Positions 13,720 through 26,222 of a stretch of 64,000 nt of DNA are shown piece after piece. Numbering within the stretch: position 1 is the first letter of the stretch; each line of letters opens with the position of its first letter. The notes beneath the pieces were generated by a model that saw nothing but the letters and a program-made list of their open reading frames with translations, made no database searches and was not told the origin of the DNA. The position numbers and the translations under genes were made by a program. Source of the DNA: Molanna angustata (lineage: Eukaryota; Arthropoda; Insecta; Trichoptera; Molannidae); NCBI GenBank assembly GCA_963576475.1, contig OY754967.1, forward strand, positions 25,742,651 through 25,806,650. The letters are read 5' to 3'.

Positions 13720-15270
13720 ATATTGTGTATTTGTATAATTTAAAAAAAAAAAAAGAACAAACCGCGTCGCTTTGATTTTCATATTAAGAACATACCACGA
13801 ATGTTTTGTTTAACTTTGAAAAGCGGGTATTTGCTTTATCTCTGGAATTTCATGATAAATCGAACAGACAAAATTGGCGCCAAGAACGACCCATCTCCCG
13901 CCATCGTGCATTATTTCCTGTCAACGAGTCGTGGATTTTTGTTACGTTTTTGTCTAAAAATAATATGTATAATCTACCTCCGCCACTTAGAATTTAATCC
14001 AAATAGAGACTGTCAAGTGAACATTCTTAGCGAACTAATGAATGCGGACCAAATATTTTACATGTGATTAAGCTGGTATAATTTATAATAGGTTATTTTC
14101 TTACTTAAAGTAAAATGAAAACAACTTCAAATACAAAGCGTCATTTCAAACATTACTTCATAAATAAATCGCGAATCGTCTCAAAAAGATCGCAGTAATG
14201 CTCTCCCACTCATACATAAGATGTGTATGTACATGGTACTTATTATGTTACTCGTAACATCCCTCGCTACCTCACATTTTCTCAGCTATTTACTTTACCT
14301 TTTCTCAGCTAGTTCTCACGAAATCATGATATTTTACAAATAAAACACTTTGACACTGAACAAAAATAAAACTAGAATTCCGTTTGAAAATATATTTTTG
14401 AATCTTTTAAAGAAATTCTAAATTCATAGTCAATATATTTTTCTCAAGGAACAAAAATGTTGGTTTAATTATGACCGATTATAAGGAACGTAGGTAGGGA
14501 CATGCCAAGATAGCTGATTACTATATTTCAGGTATCTAGATATGAAATTTTGCAATGTATTCAATTAATTTTATAGTTTCAACAGGTTATGTGTGTTGAA
14601 TACTTTACAAATGGAGTGTGTTATTAATTCACCGTCATAATTAAAAGTCTATATAATTTATTATTGCCATGAAATGTCTATATTAAAGTTTGCACCCACA
14701 ACTTTTATTAACTTACAGTCGCCGTTCCGCCCCTATGTTATATCCCCCTGATACCAACTAAGGAAAATTAAATTAAAAACGTGGTTGCTAGCAATTTTAA
14801 ACCCATTGTTTAGTTTTGAAAAATAACCTGACACGCCAGGTAAGTAAATGAACATAATAAGTTGTTTAAGGCTAATGAAAATAAATGTGAGGTATTACGA
14901 CTTGCAATAAATAGTAGGTACCTACTTGCAACTTGCAACACTGTAATGAGAGTTTTTTTGCATATCTATCAACTACTAATGTTTATTAAAAAGACAGACT
15001 TTATATTTGTTGGTACCTTTACATTATTATTTTGAAAGTAGACGTTAAATTATACAACCAAAGAAACTTTATAATTTACTTATGTAGGTGCATAGTTAGG
15101 TTGATCTGGTTGATTGAAGTATATGAATGTTTGGGATTATTCCTTTGTAATTTACATATTTTGTTGACTCATAATCAATTCATGGTGAAACTCCATATCA
15201 GATTACTCAAACATTATGTTTCATTGTAAATGACGCTGACCTTTTTTTGACGCTGATATTTTAATATTAC
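13720..15270. other. AT-rich DNA, nothing identified
   Basis: ORFs 13801-14067 and 13806-13997 overlap in different frames without recognisable motifs. No other structure seen. Confidence 0.4.
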
Positions 15271-15285
15271 AAAATTAACCAGTGT

Positions 15286-15928
15286 GCTCCCTAGGATGAG
15301 TTTGGTGCGATGGTCGCCAACCTTCGTTAGGAACAGCAAAAGAAGAAGATAATAATAATAATAATAAACAGTTCCGTGCACGCTGCGGAAGTGGCGAGTT
15401 TATTCTCATATGTCAATTTCATTAAACTAACCAGGTACATATTCGGCAACAGGGAAATTCCGAATAACCTAAAAGCCAAAGTGTACAATTCTTGTGTTTT
15501 GCCAGTGACAACATACGGTCTCGAAACCATGTCACTTACTGCCAGAAGCCTCCACAGACTTAAGTGTACTCAACGAGCAATGGAGAGACAAATGTTAGGC
15601 GTATCCTTGAGAGACCAGAAACGAGGAAATAAGACGCCGGTCAAAGGTCACCGACATTGCAGAAAGAGTGGGAAAGCTGAAGTGGCAATGGGTAGGTCAT
15701 GTGGCAAGACGGAGAGATGATAGATGGACCCCCAAAATTCTGAATTGGAGACCATATCATAATAGAAGGGGTGTAGGGAGACCACAGAGGAGATGGACTG
15801 ATGACATTGTCGAACTGGTGGGACATGGGTGGAAACAGAGCGCCCAGGACAGAGAAAAGTGGAAAACTCAGGAAGAGGCCTTTATCCAGCAGTGGAGTGA
15901 AAGGGGCTGAAAGAAGAAGAAGAAGAAG
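15286..15928 (+). mobile_element. RTE/BovB-like LINE 3' fragment with target-site duplication
   Basis: Flanked by AACCAGTGT at 15277-15285 and 15929-15937. Two frames (15376-15720 region, then 15668-15910) together give the LINE C-terminus: KLTRYIFGNREIPNNLKAKV, CVLPVTTYGLETMSLTARSL, RAMERQMLGVSLRDQ, then after a frameshift near 15630 KLKWQWVGHVARRRDDRW, RRGVGRPQRRWTDDIVEL and a stop. A (GAA)n tail precedes the right duplication. The first 70 bp ('gatgagtttggtgcgatggt') look like the 3' end of another LINE, followed by (AAT)n. Confidence 0.8.
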
Positions 15929-15939
15929 AACCAGTGTTT

Positions 15940-17700
15940 CCATCTTATTTGAAATGAGAATATGAACCAATAAGTAAGCGACGAAATGAAAATTAATGTA
16001 GAAAGAAACACATTTCTCAAGAAGTTTAATATGGCATAAATATGCAACCTATACTTTAGTACAAAGTATTGTAATCAGTGCGAATGTCAGAGTAATACGT
16101 ACAAAATTGAATTTGATTTACAAAATTGGTGTTTGAATCTCTGCCACGTCAGCAAAAATATGGTTTTCAGTTCTCTCTGCTTACTATATGAAGAAAACAG
16201 CAGTGTGTACTTTCCCCATGGACTGAAATTACAAAACATAGGTAGAGCAATGTCAAGGGAGCTGACTCAAATCATGTATTCATGAAAAACTGCACCAAAA
16301 GATACCTATGCCTACCTGTTTTATTCATAACTGGGTTTTTGAAAATATATATTTTACGGGTGAATATAAGTGCAACCCGCTTTTGAATATTCTAATAAAG
16401 CCTGCCTTTGAATCGTAGCAATGAACTGCTTCTACTATCGCAGACTGCGATGAACTAAAGAATAAACATATTCAAAGTTGTGAATCGAAAGTTTTTTTTT
16501 TGTTCGGCACAGTTTTAATTAAAAATATCAATATACTGCAGGATATCGCTCGGGTTCAAAAAGGTATTGTGAGTAAAGGAACTTATTGCATATTTCTGAC
16601 ACAATAAAAAATCATTGTCTTTTGAGGATCGGGACGTAACTGCGTCGTAATTATTCTTCAAATATTTTATGATTAAATTTTTATATACGTTATTGATTAT
16701 ATTCACAAATATATTTTCTAAATAAGCAATCTTATATGGTAGTTTTTAAAACCTCTTATCGTATGTCGGTCATAATTTATAGCAAAACACTAAATTTTAT
16801 TTGATATTACCATAGCTCTTATTAATAAACGAACTATCCGCTTTCAGAGAACATTTTTCAAAACATATTTTTATTTGTTATTATTAGAGTTATTAATTTT
16901 ATTTTCAAAGAAAAATGAACTCGAATCGTAATATTTGGTGTTCCCTACGTAGCCATGAAAAATAAATGCACAAAATACATGATATATACACATGTCTTTT
17001 ACGTAGTTAATTTTATAATGTCATATAATAATGCGATTTTTAAATTCATTTTACGTACAATGTAGATAGTTTGTTTTTGTAAAATTTATTTTATGAATGG
17101 ACATAAAAATTGAATTTATTTTCTTTAATGTTCTAAGTTTTCTCTCGTATTATTCCAAAGATCTGAACAATGCTAATAAACACCTCTAGTACCCAATAGG
17201 GAACTTGTACCATTTAATATTGTTTCAAGGCTGTTTCGTTATTAATACCAACATGGCATGTACACTGAATCCTTTCATGGTTAGCTACCTTATTTCCGTC
17301 CAAGTATTGCATTATCTCTTTTGCTTATATCCGACCCGCCATTTTGCATTGTGTGTATATGTTCCTTAAAGAGCAACGTAAGTGCACATCCTGGAATATG
17401 CCTACAACACTAAACTCTATTTCTCGTGTTATCTGAACAACGCTGTTGTACAACAGAAAGTTTCCGCTCTGACGTGTGTGGCTCTAGACTATTCACTAAC
17501 GGGAATCGAGATTCTGAATGGTCTGAGGGTCTTCAGAACTTGAATTATGTATTTATTACTTTTTCGGTATTTGGTACTGTTGCATTTTCGATATTGTGAG
17601 AAGGGTGCATTGTTAAAATATATACGAAATTCACCTGGCATAGGTACCAACAATTGTACATACTTATCCGTGATCAAATATCATCTCGTATCCACTACTT
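15940..17700. other. AT-rich DNA, little identified
   Basis: A short segment at 16920-16975 ('tggtgttccctacgtagcca') resembles part of the minus-strand LINE tail region at 21235-21265. Nothing else is supported. ORFs 16515-16706 and 17489-17677 look like chance. Confidence 0.35.
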
Positions 17701-17703
17701 AGG

Positions 17704-17890
17704 TTGCGTTTTTCGAACAAAGATTAAAGTAATAGTATAGTTAAAATACTTTGATTTCATAAAATTGTTTAATACTTTTGGTTGTTTCGTTGAAATCAAA
17801 TGTCGTCAAACAACGCATTTTTGAACAATTTTATGAAATCAAAGTATTTTAACTATACTATTACCGTTACTTTTGTTGAAACAGCCCAGC
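17704..17890. mobile_element. Palindromic MITE, family C copy 1
   Basis: Left arm 'cgaacaaagattaaagtaat' through 'agttaaaatactttgatttc' pairs with right arm 'gaaatcaaagtattttaact' through 'acttttgttgaaacagccc'. The central segment carries 'gttgtttcgttgaaatcaaa'. A second copy lies at 21685-21880. Confidence 0.8.
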
Positions 17891-17957
17891 TTTAGTAATT
17901 TATATATTCATCTAATTTTTTAGAAAATCAGTTAGCCAAACGATCGTTATTAGTTTA

Positions 17958-18141
17958 GGGGGGCAAGTCTGGTCCAAACGGCGAAATCAGAACTCTCACG
18001 ATTATCCATATAATGGATATAATTATTATATGGAGTTCTATAATATCTTTAGGTGTCGTAGAACTCCATATGATAATTATATCCATGTTGTGGGTAATCA
18101 CGAGGGTTTTGATTTCGCCGGTTGGACCAGACTTGCCCCCC
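17958..18141. mobile_element. Palindromic MITE, family D copy 1
   Basis: Terminal 'ggggggcaagtctggtcc' pairs with 'ggaccagacttgcccccc', enclosing 'ggataattat'-type inverted blocks ('atatggagttcta' and 'agaactccatat'). Each arm is about 85 bp. ORF 18013-18228 is a frame through it. Related compound copy at 60537-60940. Confidence 0.85.
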
Positions 18142-18285
18142 AGTATACTAGTTTTTTTTTTTAAAATAATTCGTCGAATTTTTTATGAAGAAAAAACGTC
18201 AACATCTAAAATACTTTTAAAAATATGACGAAACGACGTTGCAATTTGTAAATACTTTATATTAGAAGTTGGACAATGTATATTG

Positions 18286-18746
18286 TACACGGTGGCCAAG
18301 ATAAAAGAGGTCCCAATGTGAATACAGAAAAGTAAATTAAATAACCCCACAAATAAAAATCGCAGGTTGACAGATCGGGCACGCTCTTCTCCGATAGCTT
18401 CATGGACGTATGCCATTGAAAATTGTGAAGTTTGCGCCGTAACACCATCTTGCTGGAATAAAACGCAAATGGGGCCTTCAATTCGTCGGGCTGAAACTGC
18501 ACACCAAACGCCTATTTTTGCGTCATGTAGAAGCACATCAAAGTGTTCCCTATAAAGATTGTCTGTTGACCAATAGCGAGTGTTTTGAGAGTTCACGTAC
18601 ATGCTAAGGTTGAACAATGATTCGTCTGTGATAAAATAAAGATTTGGATCCAAATAATCATCAGTTACATGAGTCAGTAACCATGTATGATATCACTTTC
18701 AGTATGATACAGGACACGGGACCTCTTTTATCTTGGCAACTCTGTA
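18286..18746 (-). mobile_element. Internally deleted Tc1/mariner element
   Basis: Terminal inverted repeats share GCCAAGATAAAAGAGGTCCC: left from TACACGG at 18286, right to its complement ending CTGTA at 18746, with TA at the ends. The minus-strand frame from 18653 reads YFITDESLFNLSMYVNSQNT (first catalytic Asp), LHDAKIGVWCAVSARRIEGP, then jumps directly to FQQDGVTAQT (second Asp). The intervening part of the family's domain is missing. The third acidic motif (STCDFYLWG) is present but in another frame. The copy is therefore inactive; it could still be mobilised in trans if its TIRs are recognised. Confidence 0.85.
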
Positions 18747-19151
18747 TAACGTAATATATACAATACCGCTGTAGTAAATATTTCTCTTCTTGAGCCTTGA
18801 CAGTTTCAAAGCTGTCAACGAATACACAAAGTCGAGTGTTGAAGTTTTGTATTTTGAAACAAGACCTGATTACACGTACATATGGCTTAGTTCAGACCAA
18901 CTCCATTTAGTTGTTCGATATGAAACCCACTGTCAACAATTATATACTTATGTATATTATAATACTTCGCGTTAGTAACTTTATGTTTACATTATATGAA
19001 AAAATAAAAGTTTTATTAGACAGGTATATTTTGTATTGGAAGTTTTTTATTATTTCAGATACTGTAAAATGTAAAATCATGTATAGGTATAAAAATAACC
19101 AAGAAAAACTATAATAAAATTTTCTATGTGCAGATACCTTCTTACTTACGT

Positions 19152-19490
19152 TAAGTGCACTATACACGGACACTATTTTCAACGCGGCCCGGTTTCCAAC
19201 GCTTAAAACAGCATCCAAAATACCGGTTAGTCCAAACATCGCTTTACACGCAACGCTTAAAACAGCATCCAAAAGAGGTTATTTCGAGCATCGCTTTACA
19301 GTACTTTACACAGTTTACACAATTATATGTGCAAATGTTTAATATAACATAAATAAATGTTTATCGAAAAATTATATAATAAATGTATATCGAAAGTTTC
19401 GACACTTTCCAAATAAACAAAATACATCGCGAGCGAATGTCACACGTAAAAGTCGACGTAAACAGCCATGTTGACTCGTCGGTAACGACG
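19152..19490 (+). repeat. Dispersed repeat family E, copy 1
   Basis: Shares blocks with 22120-22590: 'caacgcttaaaacagc', 'tccaaaata', 'aacatcgct', 'aaataaacaaaa' and 'catgttgac'. It also has an internal partial duplication ('acgcttaaaacagcatccaa' twice, about 60 bp apart). ORF 19155-19352 is a frame over it. Confidence 0.55.
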
Positions 19491-19995
19491 ACAGCGAATA
19501 TTTTTAAAGATTTCTGTTTTACCAAAAAAGATGAAAATCGCGTTGAAAATAGAACACGTTCAATTTATTTGTTCAGTGTGACATTAAGTGGAACTCTCAT
19601 TACCTATCTACCTATATACATTATTACAATGGGTTCAATTTCGAAGCCGAATTAAATATGAATGAACCATTAATTCATAAAGAATAAAAATTAGTAAACC
19701 AAAACTTTCACTTTAAACTATACCCATTTTATAAAATACACTAATGATGTTTTTGTAATTTTCATCTGATTAAAATTTTATTATTATATTCAATCTTTAG
19801 AATAGCAAAAAAAGTAAAATTTACAATTCATTAAAATTTTAATGCGATTTCAGAATTGAACGGCTGGTTGGTAACGAGGATAGATTGTAATGCACACCCT
19901 ATATTACACATTGTCATTAATAAAATAATTTTAACAACATATTGCTAGCAAAAACACAGTTTTGGTGGGTGAAAAAAAATATAACGTTTAAATTC

Positions 19996-20247
19996 AATTT
20001 TATTCATTCATACCATCACGGCATATCCCACAATGTGGGGTAACCAGCGAAAGGTGTGCGGGTGTGCATTGCCTTATAAAAGGGAGAACAACACATCTAT
20101 GTATACCCACACACCAGTCTCGTTTCACCAAAAAAGGCACTACATTTAGAATGGGTGGTGAACCTCATTGCTGAACTATGTGAGATGTTATTGTTGCCTG
20201 TTGTATTTTCGATTACCCGACTCTTACGGGACACTCGAAAACAATGA
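19996..20247 (-). repeat. Dispersed repeat family F, copy 1
   Basis: The minus strand matches 29885-30110: 'gttcagcaatgaggttcacc', 'gctggttacc', 'tgccgtgatggta'. A shorter piece is at 42095-42175. Non-coding dispersed repeat. Confidence 0.6.
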
Positions 20248-20249
20248 TT

Positions 20250-21165
20250 TATAAGAATGGAAGCACTATTCTAAGCCGGTGCCATTTTAAGATGACTAGT
20301 AAATATTATTAAATAAAAGTTTTTTAGATAATATATTTTTTCTTTAAATAAAAATGTTTAATTTCACAATCTGTTCAATTGATTTAACAGAAAATAATAC
20401 TATCATGAAATGGCAACATAAAATTTATATGTATTTTTTTTTAACAAATCCAAGTGATTCAACTTTTCCTCCGTTCATTACAGATTCAATAAGAAAACTT
20501 TGTTTTGCCCTCTGTAAGCACCTCTGTCTTATTTCTTTGGCAACTTTCTTTAATCTTCTGTATAGTTGGGTTATTTTCAGAAAGAACGAAATTTTTATTT
20601 TCACGTTTTCCTCGCCAAGAATGGAGTTTCTGGCGAAAACTGTAACATATTTTCACGGCCTACGCAACCGCCCGTGCCGTCGGTAGTTTGAGAGCATAAA
20701 AGTATAATATGACGTAATAAATGCCCTGAATATCCACTTTATATTGTGTATTTTATTGAAAAGTTTTAAAACTGCGCCGTTGTTTGTTGTGCGGAAGTCG
20801 TTGTTTGTGCACATTTGTTTTTGACAGTTGGCATGGAAAAAAACTGGAACGGAATTCCGCTTCCCTTAACGAGATATTTCATTGGTGATATTTACAGTGT
20901 CGTTATACTGTCGATGGTGGAAAATACTTTTGTCTAGTTTTTATCGTTTTGAATAAAAATATATCATATTTGCTACAGTTTTTTATTTATTTATTTACTT
21001 TATGTACCTACAATGTTCACAAAGCAGGCACTTCCATCTCAAGCGATTTGAAATCTCAAGTAAATTTGGTTCAATATAGTAGGTGTCTACCCATGTAGAA
21101 AAAGATTCAATATATTCGAAAAGACTGATACTATCAACGAGGAAATAAAGAGAAAATCAGTAAAG
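20250..21165. other. AT-rich DNA, nothing identified
   Basis: ORF 20354-20686 (110 aa) is Phe/Ser-rich without motifs I know and is probably chance. No other signal. Confidence 0.35.
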
Positions 21166-21169
21166 ATTT

Positions 21170-22080
21170 TTTTTTATTTATTTATTGTTATTACGTAGTG
21201 CGCTTCTTCGGAAGAGTAAAATGGACCCAAATCCTAATAGCTGGTGTCCCTTACGTAGACATGTTAAAAAAAAAATTAATAATAATATAAAGAATAAGTT
21301 ACAATTCAATTACATACTATATGATAAGGAAATGTGTACATACATATAAGTGTGTGTATGTGTGTTATTGATAAGTTTGTAATCGAGAGGGTACAATGAA
21401 CACCTCACTAGGAAGTCCTGTGCCGAGGTGTTCATATGAACAGTTGTGTGACATAAATAGTACACTATTTGTAAAGGTCTTAAATTAAATTATACATTAA
21501 ATTGTTATTGAGAAAAAAAATGTGTACGTTTTTCATATTCAATTAGGTGTAATTATGTTATTGATATAGTCTGAACCACTGTTATTTATCCATGCTGTTA
21601 TGTGTTTTTTGTAGTACATATTGTGATGATGTGTTTTGTGGTAGCAGTTTTAGTGAGGTTAGTAGGCAATTATGTAGTTTGATGGCTAAAGATGTGTTTC
21701 TCGAACAAAGATTAAAGTAAAAGTTATAGTTAAATTACTTTGATTTCATTAAAGTATTCAAAATTTTTGGTTGTTTCATTGAAATCTAATGCCGTCAAAC
21801 AACGCATTTTTGAACAATTCATGAAATCAAAGCATTTTAACTATACTATTATCTTTACTTTTGTTGAAACAACCCAGCCATAGTATTTAAAATGTCTTTG
21901 TCCATGAGTAGTTTGCAACTTCGGGATATTTATTGTGTTGGTGATAGAGGATCGTGTTTTTCTTGGAGGTTGTGTATTGTTTATAGTTACAGGGTAAGTT
22001 GTGTTTAAAATGATTTAAAAATGCATATCTTGCGGATAATTGTCGCAGTGTCATAACTTCCAGAGATAAATGTAGTTTTT
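21170..22080 (-). pseudogene. LINE 3' fragment, minus strand, split by a MITE
   Basis: A poly(ATAAA)-like tail lies at 21168-21185 when read on minus. Upstream on minus (about 22080-21885) the frame reads NYKQYTTSKKNTILYHQHNK and EVANYSWTKTF, similar to the end of Jockey-type RT ORFs. The family C MITE at 21685-21880 interrupts it. Confidence 0.5.
21685..21880. mobile_element. Palindromic MITE, family C copy 2, inserted in a LINE
   Basis: Same organisation and sequence as 17704-17890, with arms slightly eroded. It interrupts the minus-strand LINE fragment at 21170-22080, so it inserted after that LINE. Confidence 0.8.
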
Positions 22081-22119
22081 TTATATGGATATAGACGACG
22101 AGGTTATATAATCACTAAA

Positions 22120-22590
22120 GCGCACTTTACACGAAAGAGGTTTTCAACGCGTTCCGATTTTCAACGCTTAAAACAGCTTCCAAAATACAGGTTACTCAAA
22201 ACATCGCTATCTATCTTTACACTAGTATTATTTTTTCATTTATTTGCGACTCTTATTATTGCAATTACGAATAAAATAAATATGCCATCTATGTGAAAAA
22301 TAGCAACATTTTATTTTTCGCTTGTTGAAACATTTTATGTTTCGTTCAACAATGTTTTATCTTTCTCTCGTTTTCTTCGTTTGACTTTGCATATTGACTT
22401 GAATTGGTCACAATTTGATGTTTTTTGAACCCTCACATTTTTGTTTTTGTTTTAAATTTGAAAACATTGCTCTCTGGTCGAGAGATGCCAAATAAACAAA
22501 AGATACCGCGATCGTCAAAGTCAACACAACACAAACGGCAAGTCATGTTGACAAAACCTGGACCCCGTTGAAAACCTCGTCCGTGCTTAG
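22120..22590 (+). mobile_element. Dispersed repeat family E, copy 2, with inverted ends
   Basis: The left end 'gaggttttcaacgcg' (22137-22151) is inverted at the right as 'ccgttgaaaacctc' (22565-22578). About 470 bp with no coding capacity; probably a non-autonomous DNA transposon. Shares its interior with 19152-19490. Confidence 0.6.
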
Positions 22591-23390
22591 GTATAGTCCA
22601 GCTGAAATGCTTTAAACTTATTTTTTATAGGTATATCTTATTTTTATATATGAACGTTTTTAAAGTGCACTCTTTTAACTTTTTGATACAATGTTTATTT
22701 GTTATTTGGGGATCTAAGAAAAGACTAAGAATGTTTGTAAGGAGCATACGTTGAAAATCCTCGGCTTATTTTCACGTGAAAGTTCATTGAGATATAACAA
22801 TAATAGTTAGCAGTAGATGGAAGGTGGGGCGAGATTTAATATAAACGTAATGATTACAAAGTCTTAGAAGTTTATGTAGGTATATATATTCAGGGGCTCG
22901 GAAGATGATTCCGGGGGCCGAGTTGAATTAAGCAGAAATGCTTTATGATCCAATATGCAAATGCTTCTCAGTTTGTACCTACTCACTGTTGTTTTAAGTG
23001 GCGACGCGTTTCAACTCGCCAACTCTGTAAGCGCACCTCGCTTGTTGGCTGTTTACCTAACTGCAGCTTAAACTTGTTTATGATAATCGCGTTTTGGAAT
23101 AATTTCTTCATACATTTTCAGTCTCTATACTGTGTCCTTCTCTGCCGTGTTCTATGAAACTCTTGAAATTATTTGTTCAGCCCTTTTCTATTGTTCTCTG
23201 AAAACTTTTTGTTTCACTTTACTAAGTAATCATTGTTTATGTTCTTTTTTATAACTGAAATAAATCTTCGATGCACAAGGCAAAGTTTTGTAATTTAGTT
23301 ATTAATTAGAATTGAATATTATGTTTCAACACTCACATTCAACCTTAATTTTATTTAGCATGGATACAGGCAAGAATGCGTTAATATGCT

Positions 23391-24264
23391 ATCCAACTGT
23401 CGATTTGTTCAAGAGAATTTATTTCGCTTAACATATCGACAAAGTTTTAAGCCAAGATACGCGATATTCGTATGCCAGGTCTATAATTTTCATGGTTTTT
23501 CCAACTTCGATGTCTAAAAACACCAACTTTGAGGCTTTGCAGCATATATGTTCCGTGTATGGATTTACTCAGAATTCGGAGTAGAACATTTAGGGTGTCT
23601 GTGTGTGTCCTCCCCCCTTATAACTTCTGATCCGCTCAATGCACAGAGCCTAAAAATTCAGAAAATATACACAAAATTTTAATACTCAGATTTTTGAATA
23701 TATGTTTCAATAGGGGCTTTTGAATTTTTACTTTATTTTCCATATATCTCAAATACCATAAAAGCTAGATCGCTAAAGTTTCTCAAACAATTTTAATTAA
23801 GAAAAAAATGATCAATTTATGTGTTTTACTGCCCAAGTTATTAAAAATATCGAAATGAGCCAAAACACCTCAACTAGATAATTTAATTTTCTATAAAAAT
23901 ATACACATCAAAATAGTAATTTCTTACTTCTCAAACTTTTTTCAAAAAAATAGTATGAAAATTGAATTTAATAACGACATCGTTTCATACAATTTGTAAG
24001 GCAGTAGAGGTACACAACACAATATCTACGGGGACTCAATAGTTTGATAATAATATCTCCAAACATACATACATACCATCATGCTGTTTTCATATTCTGG
24101 GTAAGAAAAAAAACTGACCTCCATAGGTACTATACTATCCTGACATATATGCCTACATGTTTTATATAGAAAACAAAATATCTTAAAATGTTTATAAATG
24201 TGTGTTTATAGTGTGGTACGTTTTCTTCTATAATGCATTATACTATCGCCATCGACAGTTAGAT
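23391..24264 (+). mobile_element. About 0.9-1.1 kb repeat family G, copy 1
   Basis: Starts 'tccaactgtcgatttgttca' and ends 'atcgacagttagat', a short imperfect terminal inverted repeat. Shares 'caaagt.ttaagcc.aga', 'caccaacttagaggcttcgc'-type block, 'atggatttactcagaattcg' and 'ccatcatgctgttttcatat' with copies at 42173 and 43964. No ORF. Confidence 0.7.
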
Positions 24265-24558
24265 CTCATAGTAGGTAGATAAAATACGTATGATGTGGGT
24301 AAATTTCTCCTACCCTACACTATACTAGTGTAGGTAGGAAACATTTACCTTGTGCATTGTGCGGTAGGTGCAGTGTCTGTTTTTTATTATGTTATGTTGC
24401 GGATGGAAATTACGCAGTTTAGAGCCGTAGATTTATGATTAAACATTAATTGAATACATTTTTTTTATCCCAAATTAAACACGAGAATTAAAAGGTTACG
24501 AACTGATATGTCTGGTTGGGATTTCAGAAGATATCGATATTATGTATGCATATGTGAC

Positions 24559-24732
24559 AATGTTTTGGTAAATGTGACAATATTAAATAGATACTCCCCT
24601 CTTTTAACACGAGATTTTATCTCAATTAAAGAGGGTTATTATGAATTATATGATGGAAATTGTATACCTTTTTAAATTGTGATTTATATGTGAACCTTGT
24701 ATTATTTTTGTTAGTAAATAAAAAAAAATATG
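24559..24732 (+). repeat. Dispersed 3'-tailed repeat, copy 1
   Basis: Nearly identical to 36822-36985: 'tgttttggtaaatgtgacaa', 'agatactcccctcttttaac', 'acgagattttatctcaatta', ending in an A-rich tail. Probably the 3' end of a retroelement. It includes an inverted block (cctctttt ... aaagaggg). Confidence 0.6.
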
Positions 24733-24805
24733 ATGAAGTGAGTTGTAAGTTCTGACTAAGCGAGAAATAACCGATATTTGTAATGTTTTGAATTATCGAA
24801 CGATC

Positions 24806-25786
24806 AATCTAAAGTAATAAAGCAATCAAAATGTTAGTGTCTGTGTGTGTGTGTGTTTGTCTCACGCCTTCTGAAAAACCAAGAGCATCTAAAAATCTAA
24901 TTTATGTGCGAACATGTACCAGTATACCTGATGCAGTGTCACGCTAAAAATAATGCGATAAAAATGCTGAATTTGAAAAATATTTCAATAATTATTTTTT
25001 TCATACAAAATTTTCCAAGTCATATCTGTCAAAAAAGTGTACATTTTGCACGCAAATATCTGTTAGTTTAAAAGTTAGAAGTACGTATTTACACGAAAAA
25101 AATATATTTTCAAGTATAACTTAGCTTTTAAGTGAAAAACATGGTGAATATTTTGTCTAATTATAATGTTTAACTTATTTTTAATGTAAGCGTTTTGTAC
25201 ATATAACCCCGCCATTTTAATATCTTTCATACGATATTTCATATTCCTACCGAATGAATATGTTCTTTAAAATAATATACCTTTGAAATAAATGTAATCT
25301 AAAGTAATAAAGCAATCAAAATGTTAGTGTCTGTGTGTGTGTGTTTGTCTCACGCCTTCTGAAAAACCAAGAGCATCTAAAAATCTAATTTAAGTGCGAA
25401 CATGTACCAGTATACCTGATGCAGTGTCACGCTAAAAAGAATGCGATAAAAATGCTGAATTTTAAAAATATTTAAATAATTATTTTTTTCATACAAAATT
25501 TTCCAAGTCATATCTGTCAAAAAAGTGTACATTTTGCACGCAAATATCTGTTAGTTTAAAAGTTAGAAGTAGGTATTTACACAAAAAAAAAATATTTTGA
25601 AGTATAACTTAGCGTTTAAGTGAAAAACATGGTGAATATTTGGTATAATTATAATGTTTAACTTATTTTTAAAGTAAGCCTTTTGTACATAAACGCCGCC
25701 ATTTTAATATCTTTTCATACAATATTTCATTTTCCCACCGAATGAATATGTTCTTGAAAATAATAAACCTTTGAAATAAATGTAAT
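24806..25786 (+). repeat. Tandem duplication, 2 x about 490 bp
   Basis: Copies 24806-25295 and 25296-25786 have the same order throughout ('aatctaaagtaataaagcaa', 'cacgccttctgaaaaaccaa', 'gatgcagtgtcacgctaaaa') and differ by scattered substitutions and a few indels. Forms the 5' part of the Helitron-like element. Confidence 0.9.
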
Positions 25787-26222
25787 TATGAAATAACAAA
25801 ATGAAACACAAGACATTACGGCAAGTTTTAAGACATATATTGTAAAAATGTGTTATTTATTAGTAAAGATATAGGCATAATAAAATTGCATAATTTGTAA
25901 ATAATATTTGATTTTTCTGACAATTTTCATTTTTATGGCATCGAACAAACCAATGTAGGTACCTACATATTCAAAAAATGTATCCGAACCATTCGATATT
26001 ACTTACGTGTTCGAATCATTTCCATGGCTACAGAAAGAATGTGATATTCAAATAAAATTTGTTAGGAATCGAATTTATTTAGAAGGTTGTTGTAGGTAGG
26101 TACCTACCTAATACTATTTACTTACAAATCAACAATAATATACCTATACTGATTTCCTATAGGAAAATTATTTTATTTATATATTTATCAACCGTTTGTC
26201 CGATTATAATGAAACTTTGGTG

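Noticed and set aside
15641..15970. 109-aa minus-strand ORF
   Set aside because: Antisense of the LINE fragment, whose plus frame has clear LINE similarity.
20354..20686. 110-aa ORF
   Set aside because: Hydrophobic AT-rich composition, no motif, no splice context; likely chance.
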